DNA from: Terriglobus albidus
GTDB lineage: Bacteria; Acidobacteriota; Terriglobia; Terriglobales; Acidobacteriaceae
Assembly (NCBI RefSeq): GCF_008000815.1
Contig: NZ_CP042806.1
Location: forward strand, 5,208,001 to 5,272,000
Reading direction: 5' to 3'
DNA length: 64,000 bases
The first letter of the stretch is position 1; each line of letters starts with the position of its first letter. Below are positions 9,083 to 18,942 of the stretch, piece by piece. The position numbers were made by a program, and so were the translations under genes. The notes below the pieces were generated by a model. It was given only the letters and a program-made list of their open reading frames with translations. It was not told the origin of the DNA and made no database searches.

Positions 9083-10243
9083 ATGAAGTACGATGCTTCA
9101 TTCCAGGCGGTTTCAGCTTCACGACGTGCTTTCCTACGCGGCGCTGTCGGGATGGTTTCGGCAACTTCGTTCAGCAGCAGCCTGGCACTGACCGGTTCTG
9201 CTTTGCGCCCTACCGATAAGACGATCGTCGTAACCTTCGGTGGTGGCGCGCGCGATGAGGAGACCTTCGCGGAAGAGGGCCAGGCGAATATCCCCAACCT
9301 GCTGCATACGCTGCTGCCTCAGGGCACCTTCTTCACGCAGGTTCGGAACGCCGGCATTCTTGGTCACTATGTCGCGACGGCGAGCATCGTCACCGGTGTT
9401 TACGAACGGTTCAACAATTTCATCGCCCAGCCGCCACCGAATCCTACCCTCTTTGAGTATTTCCGCCGCGAGTTGCGGCGGCCGGAGACCGATGCATGGG
9501 TGATTGCTCCCAGCAACGGCTTCCAGAAGATTGGCAGCAGCAGTGCCCGGGGCTTCGGTCCCCAGTTCGGAGCAGGCGTCATTCTGCCCAAACGTCTGCT
9601 CAGCGCCGCTTCACGAAACACTCCCAATCTGTTCGATAACGATCAGTTACAGCATTTCCTGCAGGACAACTACGAGATGCCCTCGTATGACATCTCAGCG
9701 ACCGCGCAGGATAACGAGATGCATCTGGACACGCTGGAGTCGACCTTGCGGCTCTCGGTCCAGGACTTCGTGCAGCATGCCAAAACCCTGGACAGCGCCG
9801 ACGAGCTCTCCATATTCATTGCCAGACGGTTGATGGATCAGCAGGCGCCTTCGCTCATGATGTTGACCCTGCACGATATGGACGTTGCCCACTCCGGAGC
9901 GTTCTCGCTGTATATCGACGCGATTCAGCGCGCGGACCGTCTCTGCGCTGAGCTTTGGAAGGCAGTACAGTCGCATCCGGAATACAAGGACCGTACGACC
10001 GTTTACATCATGCCGGACTTTGGCCGCGATGCTGATGATGATCCGGCCGGCAATGGATTCCAGCATCACCGCACCGGCAGTGCGATGGCTCGCACGACCT
10101 GGCTGCTTGCCCTGGGACCGCATGTCCGTCAGAACACCGTCGTTGATCGCGCGATTGAGTCCATTGACCTGGTGCCGACCATCGGCTGTCACCTTGGCTT
10201 CAGCACGAACTCACCGGGCCGGTGCATTGAGGAGCTGCGATGA
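9083..10243 (+). CDS. Tat-exported alkaline phosphatase/sulfatase superfamily protein
   Basis: 386 residues. The N-terminus has a twin-arginine signal (SRRAFLRGAVGMVSA), so it is exported folded, as metal enzymes often are. TIVVTFGGGARDEETF resembles the first metal-binding strand of alkaline-phosphatase-superfamily enzymes. YIMPDFGRDADDDPAGNG followed by FQHHRTGS near the C-terminus fits the later Asp/His metal ligands. The nucleophile Ser/Thr is not obvious, so catalysis is uncertain. The pattern also resembles DUF1501-like exported proteins. It overlaps the next gene by ATGA (10240-10243), so the two products are translationally coupled. Substrate unknown. Confidence 0.6.
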   Translation: MKYDASFQAVSASRRAFLRGAVGMVSATSFSSSLALTGSALRPTDKTIVVTFGGGARDEETFAEEGQANIPNLLHTLLPQGTFFTQVRNAGILGHYVATASIVTGVYERFNNFIAQPPPNPTLFEYFRRELRRPETDAWVIAPSNGFQKIGSSSARGFGPQFGAGVILPKRLLSAASRNTPNLFDNDQLQHFLQDNYEMPSYDISATAQDNEMHLDTLESTLRLSVQDFVQHAKTLDSADELSIFIARRLMDQQAPSLMMLTLHDMDVAHSGAFSLYIDAIQRADRLCAELWKAVQSHPEYKDRTTVYIMPDFGRDADDDPAGNGFQHHRTGSAMARTTWLLALGPHVRQNTVVDRAIESIDLVPTIGCHLGFSTNSPGRCIEELR

Positions 10244-11451
10244 CACCGGATCAACTGCAGCCGTCGTCGTTCGACCGCTATCCACCGCTGGCGCGCGGCT
10301 TCGCGGTGGAACACCTTGCTCTGCTGCGGCAGTTGCCGCTTACAGTCTGTCCGTCGTTCCTGGCGCAGATCGCCGATCTCGATACCCGGTTTCCCATTGA
10401 GAGAAAGACTCTGGCATGGCAATGCGATTCGCTTGCGGCTCTTCCTCAGGAAAAGCGCGATGCTCTGCTTGCTCCCTTACGTGCCATTGCAATGGCGCCG
10501 GAGCTGGAGAAGATCGACTGGGTTAACTCGCCTGCCGTCTTCGTAGAGCGTCTGAGCGCACATCTGTGGTCTACCGGACAGATCAACGGCTTCCACGATG
10601 CGTCGCGTGAACTCTTTGCCGCCATTCCGGATCAGCCGAATGAGGCCACACGCCTCGCACTGATCGTTGTCGGCCAGGGCGCGAACACGTCCCGGGCGTC
10701 GATCCTCAGCAAGCTGGCACGGAAGGGCGTCCGCCTGAACGGTGTGAACCCGTCAACCGCGCAGCAGCAATTGCTGGAAGCCTTCGCGAAACACGCCACG
10801 AAGGAAAAAGAGGCATACGCACACTGGTATGTCGACGGCGGCCAGCCATGGGTGCTGCCGGAGAGCGTGCGGGCTTCCGCTGTCCAGGTTAGTTATCCCC
10901 AACTCGCTCCTTTGCGGAAACGTGTGCTGGAGCGCATGCAATCGATCCTTAACACGAATCAGGCGAATGCCGAGAAGATGCGCAGCGATCTTGCAGCAAT
11001 TGCTCCGAATGAACTGCTCAGCGGACAGGTCGCATCCGATCCTATTCTGCAGCGCTTCTATACCGAGCTGTTCACATCGGGCTCGGGCACGCAGATCTTC
11101 AGCACCTCATTCGTGCAGTGGGCCGGGCGAGAGCTTGCCCGCCGGGCACAGCCGCACACCGTGCTGCTGCGATACACACCGCGCCAGCGTCATCGCGGCT
11201 TCAACGAGATGGTGAGCGATCCGGAATCGAAGTCGCTGGATCCGGAAGGCTCGCTGGTCGATGCTGAGATGGACGCCTACTACAACTGGATCGAGATGGG
11301 CCGTATTGCAGCACCCGGCAAACTGACCGTGCTGGCATGGGTAGAGGGCAGCTCCAAGGCAGTGATGGTCAGCCCGAAGACAAAGCCCAATACGATCTCT
11401 AATCAGGCTGTCACGATCGAACAGGCTTTGGCGTCGTTCGCGGTGGTCTAG
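10240..11451 (+). CDS. Conserved-looking protein of unknown function, coupled to the phosphatase-like gene
   Basis: 403 residues, not recognised. There is no signal peptide or membrane segment, so it is probably cytoplasmic while its partner is exported through Tat. The middle has ALIVVGQGANTSRASILSKL and an Ala/Gln/Lys-rich helical part; the C-terminus has strands ending TVLAWVEGSSKAVMVSPK. Codon use and the ATGA overlap with the upstream gene support it as real. It could be a chaperone or maturation factor for the Tat substrate, but that rests on position only. Confidence 0.7.
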   Translation: MTPDQLQPSSFDRYPPLARGFAVEHLALLRQLPLTVCPSFLAQIADLDTRFPIERKTLAWQCDSLAALPQEKRDALLAPLRAIAMAPELEKIDWVNSPAVFVERLSAHLWSTGQINGFHDASRELFAAIPDQPNEATRLALIVVGQGANTSRASILSKLARKGVRLNGVNPSTAQQQLLEAFAKHATKEKEAYAHWYVDGGQPWVLPESVRASAVQVSYPQLAPLRKRVLERMQSILNTNQANAEKMRSDLAAIAPNELLSGQVASDPILQRFYTELFTSGSGTQIFSTSFVQWAGRELARRAQPHTVLLRYTPRQRHRGFNEMVSDPESKSLDPEGSLVDAEMDAYYNWIEMGRIAAPGKLTVLAWVEGSSKAVMVSPKTKPNTISNQAVTIEQALASFAVV

Positions 11452-11493
11452 ATTCAGAGCGCCTGAAAAGCGTTTATTTCCAGACGATATCGG

Positions 11494-11644
11494 GTGGGAG
11501 CAGCGGGCTTCAGCCCGCTGATAAAGCGCAAAAGATGATGGGCTTTAGCCCTGGGCCTTTTCCGACGATCAAGACGAAAACCCAGGGCTAAAGCCCGACG
11601 TATTATTAGGCCTAAATCAGCGGGCTGAAGCCCGCTGCTCCCAC
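11494..11644. repeat. Nested palindromic intergenic repeat, family A, copy 2
   Basis: The cleanest copy. CAGCGGGCTTCAGCCCGCTG at 11501-11520 and CAGCGGGCTGAAGCCCGCTG at 11618-11637 are each palindromic and also pair with one another. The inner pair GGGCTTTAGCCCTGGG / CCCAGGGCTAAAGCCC is centred near 11565. It fills the gap between two convergent genes. Confidence 0.85.
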
Positions 11645-11648
11645 CCAC

Positions 11649-13049
11649 CTACTGACTGCGATAGACGTTCCACTCAAAGATCGCGAGATCGGATGCAGGA
11701 GTACCTGCGGCGAAGTTCAACCGCAGATAGCGCACACGCGGCAGGCTCGGAAACTCCGTCGGTGAACCGCTTGCTCCATCTCCGGTCTGATCGACGATTG
11801 GGAACCACTTCGTTCCATCAAGAGAACCTTCCAGACGATAGCGGTAGCGCTTCCATGCGTATTCGAAGGTCACCCTTGCCGTTGTTCCTGTAATCGGCTT
11901 ACTGAGGTCAAGGACAAGCCACGGAGCTTTATCATCCGCACTCGGTTGCCAGCGAGTTGCGTAGTTGTCATCAAGAACTGCGCCTTCCGCGAAGTCTTTA
12001 CTTGTGGTACTGGAGGCAGTCGCCGTTACAGGAAGTTGACCGGCATCGCGCATGCTGGTGTGCAGCAGTGCTGGTCCGGTATGTGTGGGCGTCACTTTGC
12101 GCAGTATATGAGCCGCGTCATCCACGACCAGCTCATCCATGCAGAGCTGACGCAGGACAGACGCGGTCTGGAATGGCAGGCTATGACGGTGATAGACGAT
12201 GTAGGTCTTGCCATTACGCTCGAAGACCGCATGGTGCCCAGGCCCGAGAATGTCATGTTCTTTGTCACTCACAAGGATCGGGCTGGTGGCGCCTTCATGG
12301 AACGGACCGAACGGATTGTCAGCGACGCTGTAGCGCACGTTGTAGGTGTCATCCGTAGTCTTGCCTTCGGAGTACATCAGGTAGTACGCGTTTCCGTGCT
12401 TGAACATAAACGGGCCTTCGAAGTAGTGCCCGGGAGTTACATCCTTCGGTTCGCCATCGAAGGTGATCATATCGGGCTTCAGACGGACGACGAAGCAGTG
12501 TCCGTTTACCCAGTTCAATCCTGATCCCCAGTACAGGTAAGCCTGGCCGTCGGTATCGACAAAGACCTCTGCGTCGATCATGTGATACCTGCGATCGAAA
12601 TCCGCACGGATAAGAGGGCGGTCGCCCAGGGCGTTGCTCCAAGGTCCGAGCGGCCGATCTGCAACACCGACCCACACCTCACTGCCCACTGAGACATACA
12701 TGTAGTAACGGCCATTGGGCGCATGAATCACTGACGGCGCCCACACCATGCTGTTTTTGGAGGTAGGGCTCGTCGCCGCTTCCTTAGTCGGCCAGTTCAA
12801 GGAACACGAGGACCAGTGCACGATGTCAGCAGACATCCAGCAGCTCAACGTGCGGCCGCCCCATGGATCTTCTGTCGCAAAGATATAGGTGATTCCGTTG
12901 TCCTGCAGGACCGTCGCGTCGGCGTTGTATCCCGGAATGAATGGATTTCCGTTATGAGGCGCGTTCCATTTCGTCGATAACGGCTGCTGGGCAGCGGCGA
13001 ACCCGGCAAGAGTAAGGCATAACAAAAGGAGGTTCCGACGGATGCTCAA
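11649..13049 (-). CDS. Secreted glycoside hydrolase family 43 enzyme with C-terminal F5/8-type carbohydrate-binding domain
   Basis: 466 residues. Signal peptide 1-20 (ending GFAAAQQ). The five-bladed propeller carries the GH43 triad: D44 (base, NADATV), D159 (pKa modulator, IDAEVF) and E211 (acid, HYFEGPF). From about residue 335 the sequence becomes a discoidin-like sandwich (WLVLDLSKPITGTTARVTFE, then RYRYRLEGSLDGTKW), a CBM32-type sugar-binding domain. GH43 enzymes act on arabinan, xylan or beta-galactan side chains. The start overlaps the stop of the cytochrome gene by 4 bases (13046-13049), so this is the last gene of the minus-strand cluster. Confidence 0.88.
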   Translation of the reverse strand: MSIRRNLLLLCLTLAGFAAAQQPLSTKWNAPHNGNPFIPGYNADATVLQDNGITYIFATEDPWGGRTLSCWMSADIVHWSSCSLNWPTKEAATSPTSKNSMVWAPSVIHAPNGRYYMYVSVGSEVWVGVADRPLGPWSNALGDRPLIRADFDRRYHMIDAEVFVDTDGQAYLYWGSGLNWVNGHCFVVRLKPDMITFDGEPKDVTPGHYFEGPFMFKHGNAYYLMYSEGKTTDDTYNVRYSVADNPFGPFHEGATSPILVSDKEHDILGPGHHAVFERNGKTYIVYHRHSLPFQTASVLRQLCMDELVVDDAAHILRKVTPTHTGPALLHTSMRDAGQLPVTATASSTTSKDFAEGAVLDDNYATRWQPSADDKAPWLVLDLSKPITGTTARVTFEYAWKRYRYRLEGSLDGTKWFPIVDQTGDGASGSPTEFPSLPRVRYLRLNFAAGTPASDLAIFEWNVYRSQ

Positions 13050-13435
13050 TGCTTCTTCCCTGAACGCTGTTTTGCATCTGTGTTTGTCTTTGCCGGCGCT
13101 TCCTTCATCTGAGAGAGATATTGCACCAGCGTCTGGATCTCGTCGTTGGTCAAAGCCTCACCAAAGGGCGGCATCGATTGGCCGCCGTTGCGGATCTGAC
13201 CTTCGATAAAAGTCTTATCCCGGCGCAGACCAACGCCACGAAGAGAAGGCGCCTTCCCTTCTGTACCTTCGAGGTGCTCGCCGTGGCAGTAGACACAGCC
13301 TTTCTGTTTCGTTAACGCCGCTCCATCGAGCGGCTGGGCGGGCTGCTGTTGCTCCTGTGCCTGGACACCGCATGCAACCGTGAGCCCGAAGAGGACAATA
13401 CAGCGAAGACCTGTGAGCGAAAGACGTCTGTACAC
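13046..13435 (-). CDS. Small exported monohaem cytochrome c
   Basis: 129 residues. Signal peptide ending VQAQ (about residue 27), then the haem-binding CVYCH (C47, C50, H51) and a distal ligand M88 in SMPPFG, the standard class I arrangement. The tail after residue 115 is polar and lysine-rich. It is a periplasmic electron carrier. It sits between a pentahaem cytochrome (9 bases away) and a GH43 gene (4-base overlap), so it is the probable electron-transfer partner of the former. Confidence 0.9.
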   Translation of the reverse strand: MYRRLSLTGLRCIVLFGLTVACGVQAQEQQQPAQPLDGAALTKQKGCVYCHGEHLEGTEGKAPSLRGVGLRRDKTFIEGQIRNGGQSMPPFGEALTNDEIQTLVQYLSQMKEAPAKTNTDAKQRSGKKH

Positions 13436-13444
13436 GCGTGCCCT

Positions 13445-15718
13445 CTAGTTCTGCGTCGCTGTAAAGTTTGTTGGAAGTGGGCCTTGGATATGATCCTGAT
13501 CCGAATCGAGCTCATGCGCATGCCAGAACACACTTTCATTTGCGATCTCAGGGTGCTGGTTGAGGAAGCCAAGAGCGAAGCTATTGGCGGAGGGATCGTC
13601 CTTCTGATCATTGAAGGTCGCTGACTCCTTTGCCGCCATCTCCTTATCGCCGAGTCTGCGGTAGAGGATCGAAAGGATATAGTGTGCCGCCAGATCGTCG
13701 GGATCGATGCCCTGCACCTTCAGATACTCCTCCTTCGCCTCAGCATAGCGGTGCAGTTGATAGAGCGAGAAGCCCAGTTCGCGATGCGCATCCCGCGAGC
13801 GCGGGAAGGTGGCAATCACTTGACGGAAAAGAACAATCGCTTCTTCCAGGTCTCCGGTGTTCCGCTGCACCAACGCGAGGTAATACTGTGCCCGCGCATT
13901 TCCGGGTGAGAGTTTCAGCGCTTCATGCAGGTGATTGGCGGCGTCACTGTACCGCTGCCAGAAGAACTCCGCAATGGCCTGGTTCGTGTAGGCATCCGCA
14001 TAGGTAGGCCGCAGTGCCGCAACATGCTTGAAAGCGTCGAGCGAGGCGGCATACTGCTGCGCATCCAGCAGCGCGATCCCGTAGTTATTCCAACGCATCC
14101 AGTCGGGATTCTCATTCGGAACCGGCTCTGTGCGGCCGTTCTTTCCGACCTGGATCGTGCGCGACGTAGACACGACCTCAACCACTGGCTGTGGGTAGTG
14201 ATCGTTGCCGGTCTTCTTCATGCCGAAGTCCATAAAATGTTGATTGAACCGGCGATACCGCACGGTTGCCGTCAGTGTTACCGGTCCGGTGCTTGCAGCC
14301 GGCATATGGAAGGCGTAACGCACCAGTTGCGAACGGCCGGACTGGATGGTGTTGTTGTACGCAACGATCTTGTTGTTCCAGACCTGATGTTCACGGTTCT
14401 GCACTCCGTCAGGATTGATCAGGCGATTGGTGAACGAGTGCGCCCGCGGATCAAGATCGCCGTTCGGTTGCAGGAAGCCGCTTTCAAACAGCACCTTCCC
14501 GACCTTGTCCTTGACGGTGAAGTCTACCCACGACTCATAGAAGTCGCGCTGCTCCGGCACCAGAGCGTGCGCGATGCCTTTGTTCTGCAGCACTACATCC
14601 GCCGTAATCAGCTCGCCGGGCTTCACTTCGAAGCTTTGCATTCCCAGAGGCGCGGAGACATCCTTCCCGTCACTGCCATGCTCCAGTGCGAAGAGGTCGA
14701 CGTTGATGTAGTTGCTGCGCAGGAACTCTACGATCTTCTTCGCCTGCTCGTCATAGCCGTAGAACTGCGGAATGATGGTATTCGCTCCCAGCCAGCGGTG
14801 CGAAGCCAGTTCCCCATTCTTCGCTCCAGGATCCGGAAGGGTGATCTTCTCGCGCACCATGTGGCAGGTCACGCAGGTGGAGACGGAGTCCTTCACATAA
14901 AACGGCAGTGGAGACTGCTTGGCAAACGAAGAATTCTGCCACTCGTCGTAGAGCGAGATCGCGCGCTGCCACTTATAGTCGTTCAGGTCACGGGGAAGAG
15001 CAGCCTTGTGGCACGCAGCGCAGAACTCTGGAGTTTTATAGAGAGGCTGCATGACCGCTGCCTTGTGACGGTCGAGATGCGTCAGAATCTCGAGATCGGA
15101 GACCTGGCGTGTGATGCGGGCTCCGCTTTCGTCCACGAGCACTGCCGGAACTGCAATGACGTAGGAACCTGTGCCGCGGGTGTCGGTCTTCTGGATGGAG
15201 TGGCAGACAGAGCAGGTGACACCATCGGCGTCAAATGGACGGCGTTTGTCAGCACCCTGCGTAAGTGTTCCGGCGACCATTGCCACGGGATCGTGGCACC
15301 CTTCGCAGTGACGTGTGTATTCCACGCCCTTTGTGTCTTTCAACATGTCCACGTTGCGCAGATACCACGGCGCTCGATTGGAGTTGGAATGTGCCGACTC
15401 ACGCCACTGATGCTGAGCTTCTTTGTGGCAACGTCCACAGTACTGTGCGGTTGGGAAGTCCTTGGGGTCGATGAACTGCCCCGTATCCGTCGTCATCAGC
15501 GAAGGCAGGAAATGCTTTTCCGCGCTGAAACGGTCGTTATAGTTCGCGTTGACCTTCTCGTTGTACGCTGCGCGCTTTGCAGCAGCGGTCTCTGTCTCGG
15601 TCGCGGCTGAGACCTTGCCGCTGCTGCCGCGCAATGCAACCGCAATCCCCAACGGGAGAACGGCTGCCGCGGTCAGCAGCAGGCCAATACCTTGCGAGGA
15701 GAAAAGGCGCTGCTTCAT
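13445..15718 (-). CDS. Exported pentahaem cytochrome c (c554-like) fused to TPR repeats
   Basis: About 757 residues from the ATG at 15718, which follows AAAGGTGG; a GTG 12 bases upstream is in frame but has that site inside it. An N-terminal hydrophobic segment (to about residue 30) anchors or exports it. Five CxxCH motifs are visible: CGRCH, CEGCH, CSVCH, CAACH and CVTCH, all in the first 300 residues, as in cytochrome c554 relatives. A beta-rich middle domain follows, then at least four TPRs from about residue 550 (NYGIALLDAQQYAASLDAFK onward). The architecture suggests a redox enzyme tied to a protein-docking scaffold. The electron donor is unknown. Confidence 0.9.
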   Translation of the reverse strand: MKQRLFSSQGIGLLLTAAAVLPLGIAVALRGSSGKVSAATETETAAAKRAAYNEKVNANYNDRFSAEKHFLPSLMTTDTGQFIDPKDFPTAQYCGRCHKEAQHQWRESAHSNSNRAPWYLRNVDMLKDTKGVEYTRHCEGCHDPVAMVAGTLTQGADKRRPFDADGVTCSVCHSIQKTDTRGTGSYVIAVPAVLVDESGARITRQVSDLEILTHLDRHKAAVMQPLYKTPEFCAACHKAALPRDLNDYKWQRAISLYDEWQNSSFAKQSPLPFYVKDSVSTCVTCHMVREKITLPDPGAKNGELASHRWLGANTIIPQFYGYDEQAKKIVEFLRSNYINVDLFALEHGSDGKDVSAPLGMQSFEVKPGELITADVVLQNKGIAHALVPEQRDFYESWVDFTVKDKVGKVLFESGFLQPNGDLDPRAHSFTNRLINPDGVQNREHQVWNNKIVAYNNTIQSGRSQLVRYAFHMPAASTGPVTLTATVRYRRFNQHFMDFGMKKTGNDHYPQPVVEVVSTSRTIQVGKNGRTEPVPNENPDWMRWNNYGIALLDAQQYAASLDAFKHVAALRPTYADAYTNQAIAEFFWQRYSDAANHLHEALKLSPGNARAQYYLALVQRNTGDLEEAIVLFRQVIATFPRSRDAHRELGFSLYQLHRYAEAKEEYLKVQGIDPDDLAAHYILSILYRRLGDKEMAAKESATFNDQKDDPSANSFALGFLNQHPEIANESVFWHAHELDSDQDHIQGPLPTNFTATQN

Positions 15719-15837
15719 GCTAGCCACCACCTTTCAGAGACGGTCATACGCGTACTTGTGCAGTGTGTTATCAAAACCGGGATACCTGTGTCGAGATCAA
15801 TTGCAAAATCTCCGAAGTGATTGTTTCCATTGGGCAT

Positions 15838-17457
15838 TCAGAAGGTGCCCAGACGAATTCGGACAACGGTGTTCTGGCTGCGATGGAAGTTCAGGCCACG
15901 ATCGGTCTGATCGCCGTTCCACAACCGTTTCGCCTTCCACGCGCCATTAACATACTCGCCTTCTTCGGCGCTGAGGATCTGCATCCGGAGCCCGGGAAGA
16001 CGATCGGGAACGTGAAACGCAACGCTGGACTCGACGCCCGTCACCAGAAATTCGTTGGGACCAAGTTGCGCGACCAGCGCTCGGCCAGAGTGGTCAGGAG
16101 TGCCGGGTGCATGACGGCCATCCTGCTGCGGAAATCCGAAGCGCACGGACGCCTTCCAGGGACCGAAGTCGAGTTCCTGCTCGGCCTGTCCGGGGAGTTC
16201 CACCGAGGTCTTCAGCTTTCCTTCAAAGTTGAGCTTCGCCAGTTCATCCGCCATCGGTCCCAGCAGAGCATAGTTCCGGGTGTGAGCCTTTGGTCCGTCA
16301 TCTTTGCCGAAGGTCCAGCCGGTCTCGTCCACACCGAACGGCGAGAAACCGATGGCTCCATGGCCTAGAGCTAAGAACAGATAGGGGGCATAGCTGTCGC
16401 CGTTACCGGTCTCTGGAATCCATAACGCGTTGTCCGGACGGGCATAGGCTTCAATCACCTGCCGGTAGAAGCCCGGATCGTCGGAATAGATATCCGGGCC
16501 GATGACATCGATCGACGGCGCAAGAGCCTTCCAGAGTGGAAGCATCGCTACCGTTGGCCCGCCGGAGGGATAACCGATGCCTGGGTTGCGTACCTGGCGT
16601 TCGGGAAGCTCCCCGATGGGATAGGCCAGCCAGACGTTGCAGTACAGGGGAATATTGAATTCGTGCTTGCCGGCTGCGGCGATCTCATTGACGTAACGAG
16701 CCTGATAGTAGGCCTGGAAGGCTTCGTCCGCATCGCCGCCAAATACCTCAAACCAGGTTCCCGGTCGCTTATGCAGAGCATTGACCAGGTCAGTGGGCAC
16801 AGCGCCGGCGAACTCGCGGTTTGATGCTTCAGAGAAGTCGCGCGGTGTGCCGATGTTGCCAGACTCATTTTCGACCTGCACAAAGATCACGGTGTGATCC
16901 TTGCTGTCGATCTCCGCCAGATGGTGCATCATCGCCGCAAAGGCGTGCTTGTCAGCATCGAGGTTGGTACGGGACTGCGCGGAGAGCACGTCCAGAGGTT
17001 CACCCGACCGATTGATCACCCGTGCGTACTTCTTCGGATCTTCTTTCACCCATTGCGGCACATAGTGCATGTTGCCGTTCTTCCATGTGCCGAACCAGAG
17101 AATGACCAGATGCATGTTGTGCTCGCGGCTCTGCCGCACCAGCATGTCCACGGAGGAGAAATCGAACTTGCCCGGGGTCGGCTCCATCTGTTCCCAATAG
17201 ATCGGGGCTTCGATGGTGTTGGTATGCATGCGCTCCAGAGCAGGCCAGACCTGCGGCATGGTGTCAGGCCATGTGCTGGAGTTATTGATCTGCGCTCCCA
17301 GTACCAGGAACGGTTTGCCGTTTACCAGCAGGGCGTGACGTCCGTCCTGCTCAACAACCTTCGGCGCCGGGACTGCCTGTGCCTGCGGTGCGGCCTGCGG
17401 GACAAATGCCAGCGTGGCTGCAAGCGCGAGGGTCAGGCGAGTGGCAGAGATAGGCAT
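15838..17457 (-). CDS. Exported beta-galactosidase-like glycoside hydrolase (GH35/GH42-like, DUF5597 type)
   Basis: 539 residues. Signal peptide 1-28. The barrel opens with FLVLGAQINNSSTWP and TNTIEAPIYWEQMEPTPGKF, the segment shared by GH35/GH42 enzymes. The acid/base is E198 in FVQVENE and the nucleophile is probably E349 in LWIPETGNG. A C-terminal sandwich domain follows from about residue 420. The likely activity is removal of terminal beta-galactose in the periplasm. It lies 29 bases from the upstream TPR gene and 119 bases from the pentahaem gene, all on the minus strand. Confidence 0.85.
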   Translation of the reverse strand: MPISATRLTLALAATLAFVPQAAPQAQAVPAPKVVEQDGRHALLVNGKPFLVLGAQINNSSTWPDTMPQVWPALERMHTNTIEAPIYWEQMEPTPGKFDFSSVDMLVRQSREHNMHLVILWFGTWKNGNMHYVPQWVKEDPKKYARVINRSGEPLDVLSAQSRTNLDADKHAFAAMMHHLAEIDSKDHTVIFVQVENESGNIGTPRDFSEASNREFAGAVPTDLVNALHKRPGTWFEVFGGDADEAFQAYYQARYVNEIAAAGKHEFNIPLYCNVWLAYPIGELPERQVRNPGIGYPSGGPTVAMLPLWKALAPSIDVIGPDIYSDDPGFYRQVIEAYARPDNALWIPETGNGDSYAPYLFLALGHGAIGFSPFGVDETGWTFGKDDGPKAHTRNYALLGPMADELAKLNFEGKLKTSVELPGQAEQELDFGPWKASVRFGFPQQDGRHAPGTPDHSGRALVAQLGPNEFLVTGVESSVAFHVPDRLPGLRMQILSAEEGEYVNGAWKAKRLWNGDQTDRGLNFHRSQNTVVRIRLGTF

Positions 17458-17486
17458 GCGATAGCTCCTGTCATAGAAAGATGGGT

Positions 17487-18908
17487 CTAGTTCTTTGCAG
17501 TCAGGAAGGTAATCACTTCCTGCATGCGGCGGTTGTTTTCGTCTTTGGTTTGCTGGGCGTACTTCTGCTGTAACGCGATCTCGGCCTGAGCCTTGTCCCC
17601 TTTTCCGAGACGCGCATAGGCGCGTGAGAGACGGTAGTGAGCTTCAGGAAATGCGGGTCGCAGCTCGACAGCGTGCTCCAGGGACGCCGCACTTTCATCC
17701 CACTGATTTCTGCTATGCTGCAGCACACCCAACTCATACCAGGCATCGGCAAGCCGAGGGTCCGCCTTCAGGGAGTGCTGTAACAGCGACTCCGCTCTTG
17801 CGGTGTCGCGCGTATCGGTTGCTTGATGAAGAATGCTGCTGGCGGCATAGAGCGATGCCATTGCATTCTCAGGGTGTGCGTCGGCAAAGGCCTGCAGCGT
17901 GTCGCAGCCGGCAACAGAGGCACTGGATGCGACCTCGCAGCTTCTGCCAAGCAATTCCGCTGCAGTGGCGTTCTGCGGAGAGCGCTGCAGCACCGATTGA
18001 AAGGGCTGAGCAGCCAGATCGTAGCTGTGGTTGCCAAAGTATGCGATGCCGAGCCCCATCTGCAGTAGCTCGCTTGATGGATACTTTGAAACTCCGTACT
18101 TGAAAATATCGATCGCCGAGCCAAAACTCCAGTGCTGCAACATCTCGTTACCGAAGCCGAAGATCATGGACTCGGAGGGATCAAGCTGGGCAGCAAGCTG
18201 AAAGTGCTTCACCGCCTCGGTGTAGTTCCCTGCCTTCTCCTCGGACTCCGCAAGGATCTCTTGCGCGGGCGCGGACTTAAGAGGTTCAGGGTCTGCGAGC
18301 AGATCCTTCGCTTTGGCCGGCTGCCCGTTCTTCAGCAGTGCCGTTGCCCAATCGATCCGCATGTCTAAACTTACCGGAGCGTTGACTGCTCGCAACGCTG
18401 CATTCGCCTTTTCGAAGGATGCAGCGGCGGCGGCGAACTCTTCCCGCTGCATCTGCACTTCGGCCAATGCCAGGTGATAGTCAGGCTTTGCGGGAGCGCG
18501 CTTTACCAGATTACTGAAGATCTCTTCCGCGCGCTTCGTGTTGCCGGACTTCATCACAGCGACGCCGAGGTTGAAAGCGATGGCAGCATCATTTCTGTTC
18601 TGAGTATGCGCATGCTCCAGGAACGGCAATGCACCCGCGTTGTCACCGGAGTCTGCCAGCGCCATACCAGCGGCGGCCTGAAGTTCCGTTTGGCAGGGAT
18701 AGGTCTGCGCGAGCTTTATAAGCTGGGGTTTTGCCTGTTCGAGATCGCCCTTGTTATAGCTTTCGAGCGCGTTGCGAGCCAGGGCGGCATCTGCCGGCGA
18801 AAGGGAACATGTCGCGGGATGCACCGCTTGTTTCGCTGTCGTCTGTCCATGCAACGTCAGAGGCACACAGCACAGCAGAAGCACGGCGGCTTTTGAAACA
18901 GGGCTCAC
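17487..18908 (-). CDS. Exported tetratricopeptide-repeat protein
   Basis: 473 residues. Signal peptide (ALLLCCVPLTLHGQ), with a possible lipid-modified cysteine (CC near 13-14) not excluded. The rest is a run of about ten TPRs, for example AIAFNLGVAVMKSGNTKRAE and AWYELGVLQHSRNQWDESAA. There is no catalytic domain. It probably organises the neighbouring enzymes or the TonB receptor in the periplasm. It is the gene directly after the receptor and before the GH35/42-like enzyme. Confidence 0.85.
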   Translation of the reverse strand: MSPVSKAAVLLLCCVPLTLHGQTTAKQAVHPATCSLSPADAALARNALESYNKGDLEQAKPQLIKLAQTYPCQTELQAAAGMALADSGDNAGALPFLEHAHTQNRNDAAIAFNLGVAVMKSGNTKRAEEIFSNLVKRAPAKPDYHLALAEVQMQREEFAAAAASFEKANAALRAVNAPVSLDMRIDWATALLKNGQPAKAKDLLADPEPLKSAPAQEILAESEEKAGNYTEAVKHFQLAAQLDPSESMIFGFGNEMLQHWSFGSAIDIFKYGVSKYPSSELLQMGLGIAYFGNHSYDLAAQPFQSVLQRSPQNATAAELLGRSCEVASSASVAGCDTLQAFADAHPENAMASLYAASSILHQATDTRDTARAESLLQHSLKADPRLADAWYELGVLQHSRNQWDESAASLEHAVELRPAFPEAHYRLSRAYARLGKGDKAQAEIALQQKYAQQTKDENNRRMQEVITFLTAKN

Positions 18909-18942
18909 AGGGTCCGGGAAAAATTAGATGGCTTAAGACTGC

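Noticed and set aside
13925-15610. A 561-codon plus-strand frame
   Set aside because: It is the antisense of the pentahaem cytochrome gene; the CxxCH motifs fix the real strand.
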